Shown here piece by piece: positions 52,677-63,200 of a DNA stretch of 64,000 nucleotides. The notes under the pieces are model-generated. The model was not told the origin of the DNA and did no database searches. It was given only the letters and a program-made list of their open reading frames with translations. The stretch is from the NCBI GenBank assembly GCA_902806575.1, contig CADCXD010000002.1, positions 124,001-188,000 on the forward strand, written 5' to 3'. Position numbers and translations under genes: made by a program. Every line of letters begins with the position of its first letter. The stretch's first letter is position 1. Source of the stretch: Jackrogersella multiformis (lineage: Eukaryota; Ascomycota; Sordariomycetes; Xylariales; Hypoxylaceae).

Positions 52677-54022
52677 CTATAAGTTTTCCTCCCCGACCTC
52701 TCCGGCTTCTCCTCCTACGAGCTGCGTGGCCCGCTCTCGGCATGCTTGGGGCGTGAAACCTGGGCCAACTTTGTTGGAAACGAAGCGCCATTTCTCGTTT
52801 TCGTAATCTTGAAGCGCTGTTCGAAGCTTTTGGTCCTGTAGGCCCTGAATTAACATCTAGATTCCAGAAGGCCTAAAAATGTGCACCGCTATGCAAGGCA
52901 AAACTTACTGTCTCGTCCGTCCATTGTGTCGTCTTTGCTTTGAGCTTTGTACAATAACGGACTTGCAGAGTACCCGAAGAACGCCCAGGGAAGAAGTCGG
53001 CAATCTGCTTCCACGTTAAACTTTTGTTTTCCTTCAAATCGATCAGTAACGCGTCGTCTTCTGGCGTGAACTTTAACTTTGGCCCCCTTGGCCTCGGCGC
53101 AGGTGCTGGCATCCCAACTTGTCCTACTACACTCGGAGCGCCGCCAGCAGCTCCCATGCTTCCATCTCCGTCGCGTCTCATCATCTTTGAAGGTGGCCCT
53201 TGATCTGGTAGGCGGTGATGGTGATGGATTGGAGCCGCACCGGCGGCTTGCGCATATGCGGCGCCCATGGACTGCATATTGTCGAGGTCGCCTTGATCAA
53301 GTTCAGACATACCAGGAACGGACAAGTCAAGATCGTCTGGACGACTACGTTTCGATCCAGCACTGTGAGGCTGAGTAGGGGTCATCGCCGGATACAATGA
53401 CGGACCAACGACAGAGTGGGGCGACGGTGATGGTCCATAATGTGAAGGTTGATGACCCATATGCCGAGCGCTGAGATGCGCCGGATCCATCAGGATCTGG
53501 TGGTGATGGGCGGGGTGATGCTGCGACATGGCGTGGTGAGAGTGCGACTGCGCCGATTCATGTAAGCTCCCGTGTCCCGGGTGCTGCATTGGATTTCCTC
53601 GGTGGTGATGCGTGTCGTATGCGTGTGGAGTCTGGCTCTGCTCGCCCGGATGCGACTCTTGTGGGGAGTAATCGACATTGTAGTCCGGCCCTACTCGATA
53701 GTTGCCCGCCAGTGTGCCTTCGATACATGGGTTCCGCCAGAGCGAACCGCTCTGGACGGTCGCCGGAGTCTGTATAGAAAGAATTTGATGGACTGGAGCC
53801 CCTCGGGGCTGCTGGTGCGCGGGCGGTTGTGTGGTGGAGATGCGAGTCTCGCGCGTAGGATCGATGATGAGGCCCGTCCTGTCGGATTGAATTTGGTAAA
53901 TTAGTAGGCTGAGCACTTACTTGCCCAGCAACCGAGAACATGTGCTGATATAGCGGTAGTCGTCGGTGAGGTTGGTCAGATGCGGGATGTTATAGAATTG
54001 TGTGGTGTCAAGGTGAGATCGT
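52677..54022 (-). CDS. Myb/SANT DNA-binding protein with two repeats (5' end uncertain)
   Basis: Model from the 3' end: complement(join(52677..52835, 52909..53878, 53921..about 54022)). The last intron (GTAAGT donor, CTACAG acceptor) joins the two SANT repeats: KLKFTPEDDALLIDLKENK... with TWKQIADFFPGRSSGTLQVRY, then LRTALQDYENEKWRFVSNKV with FTPQACRERA. The upstream intron (GTAAGT, CTAAT branch, GACAG) joins an exon reading NIPHLTNLTDDYRYISTCSR to TGLIIDPTRETRIS. That exon is open back to a stop near 54108 but has no ATG, so a further 5' exon must exist; an AAG acceptor at 54023 is a candidate. The middle is His/Gln/Pro-rich and disordered. Two-repeat Myb proteins bind DNA and regulate transcription; targets are unknown. 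The protein ends shortly after the second repeat. Confidence 0.78.
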
Positions 54023-57000
54023 CTTGCAGAGAGCGGCGAGTTCCCGTAAGCCAGAGCCAGAGAATTAAAAAAAAAATCAAGTTCGGAGCAACCCGCGTAG
54101 AAGTCTTAACAGCTCATTACTACCTAGATTAGTCGAATATGGGGATCCGTCCTTTTTCTCGAATTCCTTAGCTGGGACTAATATATGGTGACAAAATGTC
54201 AAAATGGAAAATGAGCAAGAGCGGGCAAGGGATGCATTATATCGTCTGATCTTCTTTCTCGTTTCTATCCAGGTAGGGACGAGCTTGGGAACGACCCGCA
54301 AGTACTTTGACAACCTAGACTACCTCTCTTTTCATCCACAGTTTAAAGCACTTGACCTGATTTGCCATGTGCGAGACAAGTATCGTTCCTGAACTGGTGT
54401 GGAGATTCGGTTACCTCGCCCGGCGATGACGGTAGCATAATTTGGTGATCTTATGCCATGGTCAGCTTTCCGGATATAGAAGATACCCCAGCCGGAGGTT
54501 ATGATGCAACTGGGGCAACGATAGCCCACAACGGGTGAGGTACTCAGGTCACTGACAGGGTGAGAAGTATAGTCGACTTTTGTGACCCTGGACGAGCTAT
54601 TCCCCAAAAAAGATTCTTGAAAATCGAGGTAATCCAAAGAGAGGAACGTCTGGAAAACGCGTAGAAGGATACAAAACAAGACAACCGAATGGAGAAATAA
54701 AAAAGCTGAAACGGGCCCTACCACACAGTTGGGCAGTCTGTAGAGCATGACAAGCGAATAATCGAGGTGGGCCTCACCCATACTCACGACAGAAAGGCCC
54801 CTGCTCAACCTTTTTACCTAAGAAAGCCAAGGTAATGACAATCCCTGGAGGGTCAGAATGCCGGTTGACTGGATGTACTGTACGTGAAGGGTGGCGGGCC
54901 CATGCTCGGCTGCTAGGACAGTTGGAAAGGACTGGGTTACCTTTCTCCCTCGCCCGCTTAGAGGGGATATATTAGAACTGGGGTGGGCTATAATAAGGAA
55001 TTACAAGAGCTCTGATCCCTGACACGCCATAGGGCGAGTGAAATTGGCAAGGTTGCAGGTAGCCACAGAACAGGCTTGATACCTACTAGGTAGGTAGGTA
55101 GATTGCCGAGCAGGAATACTAAATATGATAAAAATAATACAACAAGGGAAATATGACACTACGTAGTGTACTACGTAGAGCCTTACTGACGGGCTCTCCA
55201 GGTAATCTGGGTATAATGAGACCTGGTTCCTATGTAAGCAAAGGTGTCGAACGATTTGTTAGGAACGTGTAGGGGTGTAACAATAGGGCAAGGAATAACG
55301 GATGGAGAAATAAGAAAAATAACAACCAACAGAGATTGGCAGACTCACGTTTCGGGATACACGCAGACACGATGATGATGCTTGGATCACCAAGCGGGAG
55401 TGATGAAGCTAGGGAGACTTGGCGGGACAAACGGGCAAGGCCCATATTGGACAGAAGCGTATGCTGCTCGCGTCCTCACTCTCAGCTCGTGCTGTCTATC
55501 GTACGTGTCCAATGACCAACAGCCGTCATCGTATAGTTAATCTCAAAGGGTCCCTCGTAGCAGTCCTAGTAGATATTCTTAGTCTACCTAGGTAGTCAAT
55601 GGGCCGGAGATGCTTGACAAGTGGTCCCAATTCTCTGGATCCCCGGGCCCGGGGTATCGTAATATGGTATCGTAATATTGCGCGATTCAATGCGATTGAG
55701 ATGGGAAGTCCAATTAGACGGTGGGACCCCGAGGCTGCTTAAGCCGGGTCATGCTGATGGAGGGGGTACCTAGCGTAGCGTAGTGTAGCTGGGTAGGTAG
55801 TGTAGCTGGGTAGGACCTCGGGAGCTGAAAGACAGGAGGTTTGTGGATGGAGCTCACGCATGAACGAAACGTATTTTAATGACTCCAAGCAATTAAAAGA
55901 CCAATTATGCAATTTAGTCGTGAACTCGGCTTCTAGAAGAATGGAAATTGCTTCTAGGGCGTGACCAGGGGCGTTTCAGACGCCTGAGCTAACCCCATCT
56001 TTGTACTAAGTTGGACAACGTTGTGGCGCCGACCGATGGAAGATCGCATTAACAGTAGATGAGGTTGTAAAGGACAGGGAGAAAGTAGAATTGCGGCTAA
56101 GAGGGACGATAAAAAATACCCTTTTTAGAAACAAGCTGCAAGATCGGAAATTGCGAACGATCTGGGTTGTATGGATGGATAGGCAGGTACGGAGCGAGTT
56201 TAGACATGTACATAATTAAGGCCAGAAATAAGGCCAGGAACGAGACCAGGTTACCTACCAAAATAGAGGTTACTACCTAGGTACCTAGTGTATGTATGTA
56301 CTACTTACTTACCTCTAGCCTACCTGGGTAGGTATTTATTTTTAATCGGGCTATTATTAGAAAACCTTGGAAGCTCCAGGGCTTTCCATAGCTCTATCCT
56401 ACCTGGTATCTAAGTCCGATACTAGGTAGCTACCCATTACTAAGTACATAGTATACTTTTCGTGAACGGAAAGAAATATCAACACATACCTACCTAAGGT
56501 AGGTATACCTGGGTGTTATGAACTTTGATTTAGATTCTTCTTGTGATCTCTTGCCTCCTAGTATATTTTGCAGTCTGAAGAACGGGAAGGAGGAGGTCGA
56601 GTTAGGGGTGCTTAAGCGCTTGGGGGGTTGTTTCTATGACAAAAGCTTCTGGCCCCTCTCGAGTTTAAAACCTTGTAAAACGTTGGAATCGTCTTCCTCC
56701 CACCTACAACTACTAATACATAATAGTACGCGTATGGATATTAACGAGGATCGATCTCCATCTTCAGTTAGAGTGATTCTATTGGTTCCGCGGAGTGCAT
56801 TGACAATTACGGCTTTTTCGGCCTCTCCTTCTAGAAGAATTCCATTGAAATAAACCCTGCCTTGCCCTGCTGCCCTGTCACTTTGTATCCTCTTATTCCC
56901 CTGCATCCGACCACCTGGGTGGATTGCTGCAGCCCTTGACGTACCCGGTTTATCCACTGCATGCGCACAGGGACGATGCAGTCTACTGTTAATTTAAAGC

Positions 57001-60000
57001 TCGGACTTACAACATCCATACTAGGTGTCTAGTACTAGGTATGTACGGATAGGCACCTGGGCAGTCCTGATGTGCTTCTCAATCTGCTGTGTAGCGTTGC
57101 GTGGGCGCATCTGGGAGGCCGGAGACGCTTCGAAGTCCGCATACGGCGTCAATGCCGTGAACTTACGTCCTCCATACTTACACCCTCTTTCGAATACGGC
57201 TGGTGCAGGCAGCTCTGTTTGTTAGTGGTGTATGTATCCCACTGCTTTGGGGGACTCATTTTAATAGTCCAGCGCAGCATTTGATTTGTCTTCTAGGCGT
57301 TCGGCCTAATCAAGGCATTACTCATCCGTAAATGGTATTGCTCGTTAATGCCCTCTGTCTTCTGACGTTCGCCGTTCGCAAACTGTTCCCGCCAACATCC
57401 GATTCCCCTGATCTGCGCAGCCGAGTTCCCTAACCATCAGACGACCGCCCTCTGTTTGCGGATACCTGCAACTCGTCTGCCTGCAACTCTGGACAGCTAG
57501 CCGATGTGTGTCAAATCACGGTGAGATGATTTCGTCTTTGCAGCAAGTTATTCTACGGATGCTGTATGGTATTTCCATCCTTGAGACATGAGAAGGACAC
57601 ATGTTCTCCGTCTCCTTCTCCTGATTGTTTGGGACCGTTTCAAGCTCCACTTCCATATGGCATTCACCATATCTCGGGGCCCACACACTCTTTCGCATAC
57701 CGCTGGTTTGCCGATAGTATCTCAAGATTCTATTATGTTGCGCTGGCCGCTTCGGCACGAGACGGTCCCTCGATGTCTTCCTAGCTGGTTCGGTTAAGAT
57801 GAGCAACTCCGCTAATGTGTTCAAGCATCTCGATGTTACTTAACGTCTAACTAATCTATTTTTGGGCTGACGAACATGTTAATGATAATAGCAAAGGTCA
57901 ATTCGCAACTCATTACGTACCCAGCACCCATTTTTTCTGGCGAAGCGTAGAAGCAACAAACTCGGCAGATATCGAGAAGCTTCATGTGTCACCGCTGCTT
58001 GTGAATGACATGGTGGCTTAAAGTCAGCCTCATCCAACCAGGTATTGCGTACTATGTATTTGGATTACCCTGTCGATAATGCAAATCTCACTGGGGAAAG
58101 CTCCTTGACAGGTACAGGTGGGGGAATACAGACACCACCTCTCAGACCCTTATCGTTGCGTGTACTGCAGCATGAAGTACATACAAGTATAGTATACCTA
58201 AGCAGTAGGTACGCAGCCTCAGAGTGCCATCTACTTAGCCCTACATGAGGTAGGTACCTAGGTAGTCGAGGAAATCTCCGCAGCGTTCGGGGGCCCTCGA
58301 CCACCCAGTAACCTAGTCCTACCACCCAGAGATCCGGATAGATGTACCTACCTCGGTACCTGGGTAGGTAGGTACTGTACAAAATTCCATTTAGGTACGC
58401 CCTCGAGCGGCAATCATCACCTAGTCACTAGTGTACCTACCTACCGCTTGATCAGGTACAATACAGGACCACCTAAACCACGAAAAGCTTTCCCCAGTAT
58501 TCGGCCGTGCCTCTTGGAACATTATGGATACAGAGTGGGCTATCCGGCGTTGGCTAGCCCGAGCCAGTAATAGATCAAATGTCTAATTAGATCACATTTG
58601 AGGATCTAACCTGATCTACACGGCCAACCCACCTACTTTTGGCATACTCGCATGAACGCATAAAGAAGGGCAATTTGCTTTCTTAACTCTTTCAGCATAC
58701 CCATTTCGGCGACGCCTTTACTTCGGCACTATGCTGCATACATAGTAGGTGTGTTCCCAATATATTCCTAATTAAAATTCTAATATCTTCCCAACTCTTC
58801 GTTCATAGGTCTAGGCAGGTAGGTATTCGAATCTGCGAAGTGCACAATTCGAGTAAAGCATACCTACATACCTTAGGTAGGTACCTACCGTAGTAGAGGT
58901 AGGTATCATCCCGAGAAAGGCTGACTCCCCTGCACAGCTTACCTAGCCAAGTTCTCCCCCCACCCTCCTTCCCGCTTGATTATCAAGCTACCAATCTATA
59001 GTATCGCCCGTAGCGTGCGTATGTGCTCATCCCGCGCTAGCCAGTGCAGGAGGAACCCAAGCCAGACCTTCCTCGGTGAGCCTGCCTAGCGCGGAGGATT
59101 TATTACACTGCACTAGAATTCCACGATTACGGGCGGTTGGGGGAGATCAGCGACATCGTCCCGCTTTTCTCCTTGCTGAACCGCCAAACAGGCGCGCAGG
59201 ATTTACGTCTGTGACTAGATTGGGTAGCGATCGGGGCCCCCATTCGACTCTTTTCTGTTTGCGTTTTGCTTTTTATATTAATTTTTTCTTTTTCTTATTA
59301 ATCTCTTGGTATTATCGTCAGCGTGAATGGGGGAGAGGGAGGGAGGGGGAAGGTGAGCCTCTCATGCGGAGTGCCTGAGTATAGTAGTAGTAGAGACGTG
59401 ACGTGCAACCGCCGCCACCAGGGACCGGCTTATCACGACGACCTCTCACGTCCGTCCTTTTGCGCCGCATCTACATGCCTTATCTGGCGGCTTTGAGCTA
59501 ATAATCTCGTTCGTCGCGAACGCACCTGGCAAGCGTGTGGTCAGCTCTCCACTCTCCCTCCTCTTACCCCAGGTCTCAGGTCAGGTCAGGTTCAAGTTCA
59601 GGTTCAAGTTCAGGTTCAGGTTCTGGTTCTGGTCGGGTGCAAGATTCCAGATCGTCGCTTCGAGCGAGCGGGCAACCTGTCAAAATCGTGCTGAGCCCTG
59701 AGCCCTTTCATCATCAGCCTTGGGTTCTCCACATTCGCCTCAGCCATTAATTGACGGGCGGGCACGACAGTTCGGCAGAGTCGCATTACCTCTAATTAGG
59801 CCCAGGGGGGAAGGGGCCTAAGCTTCATTTAGACTTATTATTTCATCGCATTGCGGAATATGGTGATCACAAAGTCACGCATACTCGGTTCCGAGTCCAT
59901 GGTTGTGGGGGGTATTATCACATTCTCGTATACATGGCTGATATGTTACAGTGAGGTACGTACCGAACCGGCACAGCAGCAGTAATAGCTAGGTACCTTA

Positions 60001-60280
60001 AGGTAGAGACAAGGTAGGTTAGTGTAGGTAATATAATATGAGAATACAGGGCCTGCAAGGCAGAGATGAGCCTCTTATCTCCCCTGAACTTCGTAATTCA
60101 ATCCATTTTCCTTAAACGCCCGTAGAAAAGTCCTAGAAAGCACACCTTCGCACCGGATTTGGAAATGCCATTGCAATGCATCATTTCGATCGTCCCCTCT
60201 TCCTTCCAATTATCTTCCGCTGTCCTCTATTCGTACCCGTCGATCAAAACATCCTCCATAATATCGAACATGCTCCCATC
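54023..60280. other. 6.3 kb spacer, repeat-rich, probably holding the 5' part of the Myb gene
   Basis: A missing 5' exon of the Myb gene probably lies in the first 1-2 kb. Elsewhere I see no gene. Features: a 14-bp palindrome ACACTACGTAGTGT at 55156-55169; CCCCGGGCCCGGGG at 55641-55654 followed by two TATCGTAATAT copies; short GTGTAGCTGGGTAGG repeats near 55784-55815; a (CAGGTT)-type array at 59578-59632; and many TAGG/ACCT palindromes (56270-56290, 56310-56335, 58245-58265, 58345-58375, 58860-58905, 59985-60005). Open frames such as 56518-56853 carry no domain. Confidence 0.5.
59578..59632. repeat. (CAGGTT/CAAGTT)n hexamer array
   Basis: About nine near-identical hexamers CAGGTT, CAAGTT and CTGGTT follow a short (TCAGG)n run. 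It gives a Ser/Gly-rich frame on the plus strand that I do not take as a gene. Confidence 0.75.
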
Positions 60281-63200
60281 TTAAGCGAAGTTGTCGTTTC
60301 TGTCCACGCCGGGATCTTCCATTTCGGCAAAGTTGTGGAAATGCTCGGGGCGATGCAGGTCGTTGTAGAACGGCATCGGCGTGTCTAGCTTGACGTGCAC
60401 CGATTTCTTTTCTAGGCCCAGGAAATTGCTTCCCATGAAGTTGTAATTCCACTTGCCGTCCTCCGGCACCAGGAAGAACCCCCTGTATCGCGGACTGAGC
60501 AGGAGCTTGCGCTTGACACCCATAGACGTCGTAAATCCGCTTGGGTCGTCTTTGCTGAAGTCTTTGTTTTCGGCACCCCATCGGTAACCGGCCGGGGTCA
60601 GCGACCAGGCAGATAGGGAGACTGAGCCGGGGGTGAAGGACACGTCAATCATCACGGTCTTTTCCTTGTCCCATTTGGAATGGCGGTCGAGAAGTTGAGA
60701 GTGCATGGTGACATCAACTGCTGACATGTAAGGCGACTCGTTGCCAGCCAGAGTGTGGATTACACCAAGAGGCTCCATGTCCGAGAGATATTCGTGCTGT
60801 GGCAGCTGATGAGGAGCTTGGGAATACCGTGTATTACCAATCTGGGGTACCATGACAATGCAACGGATCTCCTTGACTTGATCGTTATCAGGCGCAGATA
60901 CACCATATAGGTAACCGGAAATTTGCACACGTAGGTCGGCGATGGTGATGAACTTCTTCAAGATGTTGTTGGGCATAACATAAGTGATGTCATCCAGGTC
61001 ATTGTCCACAGACGAGACGTAAATGTTGTTGGCTCGAGTTCGTAGGTTCGACGTGGCGATAGCTCGAGTGCGCCATTCCGTCTTGGACGCAAACTTCTCC
61101 TGCTCATATTTCGATGTTGTGGTTACAATAAGCTCTTCACCGTGGACGTTTTGTGTCTTGGTCATAACGGCTGTGATCTGCTGCTGTTCCTCTTGTTGCT
61201 TCTCGATTTCTGCAGCCTGTTGTCGTTGCATCGAAGGTGCAGAGATTTCCATACCCAAGATGATGTCTCGCACTTCACTGCTCGTCAAACTGGAGACGTT
61301 GACATTGTTCTTCTTTCCGTAGTCGTGCAGAATCAAATCTCGCAGCTGCGTTTCAACTTTGATCCAATCTTCGTCCGACAATGTGGGCCAGATGTGATGC
61401 ATCTGGGTTATGACGGTCTTGTCAGGCCGAAGAATGAGTTTCGTCTTGTCGGGATTGACGTGAAGAGCACGAAGTATGAGGACTAGACGTGAAAATGCCG
61501 TGTACGAAGATATACTCTTAAGCCATTCGTCATAGAGGTTGAAAAGTACCATCTGGGGTTCAGTAGCACGTAGAATCATGTCTCCTAACTTTTCAACCTT
61601 CATTGCTGCCTGGAAGGGCAACTGCAGTTCCGAGGCCCGGATGGAGATGTTGGGGAAATCTAACAAGTGGACTTCGAGAGGGTCCAATAGACCTTTACGA
61701 GTGACGATGAGTTCCTTGGGCTGTTCTTCTACCGGCAGAGATCGAATGAGAGCTGCGACTTCTTCGGCCGTCTTCCACTTGGCTAATTGACCAAGACGCT
61801 TTTGTCCAGCCCAGACACTGGTGTGGATGATCTTTAGGAATAGCTGACCAGTCCGAGGATTGAAAATGAAAATTGCGCCGTTGATTGGCTTTGTGGTCAA
61901 GTTACCTTCAAAGGTCTTATGGATAGTGACACGATACACATTGGTGTCATCGATGAAGAGCTTTGTTTGGTTACTGAACAATTCGGAGTAGTTTTGCGAG
62001 TTTAGGAACTCCTGGTTGCTCTCTGAAGCGTAAAGCTGCAGACCCTTCCTGATACGTTCACGCAGGACGTAGAGGGCCGGGTTAGCTTTCATAATCTTAG
62101 CCATAGCCTCCTGCACAAGTTGCTTCAGACCAGGGAAGTACTGTCCATAGGCAGAGTAAAGATTATAAGCGAGATCGATACCGACCATAAGTCCAGTTGC
62201 CGAGGGGTAGATGCTCATGCTGTCCTGAGTGTAATCCAAGTACTTTGCACGAGTATAACGCTCAATATCGTGAGAGTCATAGTCACCATACCTGAGTTGG
62301 ATATCAAGCCAGAATTTGTTGGTGGTGGTAGACTCAATCGTATCCTTGGTATCGTGCAAAAGCGACGGCCGACTGACATTCCATTTGTTACTAGCGAAAA
62401 GAAGGATATCAGCGCAAGAGCTGTTCATCTTGTATGACTTTCGAGGATGGATCGTCTCCTTCTGTACCGTCTCGATTCCAAGAGACTCCAGCTGCTGATC
62501 AAACACCTGACAGAAGTCCATGACGACAGACTCATGGATCTTCTGCCATAAATGCGCACGGAATATCTGGATGAGGGATATCTTCAAGGTAGGAATCTTG
62601 CCGTGCAAGAAGATGCCTGTAAGGTCGAGCTGGACCTGGAAACCAACGTAGACATTTGCTCGGTTAATAGTTGGCGACCACCAAAGGGTGAACCGACGGT
62701 TGGGAATCTGGTTCAGACCGGATCTTTGTGCGTTAGTCAGCTTCTTGAATTTCATTGATTCCTCGAAACCACTGTTGTGGAGCACAAGAGAGTCATGGCG
62801 TAGGTAGAGTTGGTCCTTATCAACTCGGAAACCAGCCCAGTCGGTAGCCACTGATTCAAGGACGATGTCTTCGACGGCAAAGCTGTCCACTTGAGATCCA
62901 CTCGCCTTCTCAGAAACGGAGGAGCTGAAGGCTCTATGCTTTTCCCTCTCGGTAGGTTCAAGGGCTGCAAACTGAGCGGCAGTTATCTCAATAGTTTCGT
63001 AAGACTCAGCTCCTGAAGTTGCTTGAGCGCTCTTCTCTTTATGGAAGACTAGAATATGGTTTGACGTAACGACTAGATCCTCCTTTCCGCCACCGATCTT
63101 GATGCGATAAAGGCGGTCGTTGCCATTCACTATGTTGAACGCTCGTCGAGGGCCCCCATCGGGACCTAGAAGCAGATCACCCTCTTTGACGTCTTCAACT

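Noticed and set aside
53558..53941. Start of the Myb gene at the ATG at 53941 (MFSVAGQ)
   Set aside because: After the clear GTAAGT-GACAG intron this ATG is out of frame with the SANT repeats; the exon reads in frame only without that ATG.
56518..56957. Overlapping 111- and 107-codon frames on both strands
   Set aside because: Both are ATG-initiated, but neither has a domain, and they cover the same bases on opposite strands in a repeat-rich spacer.
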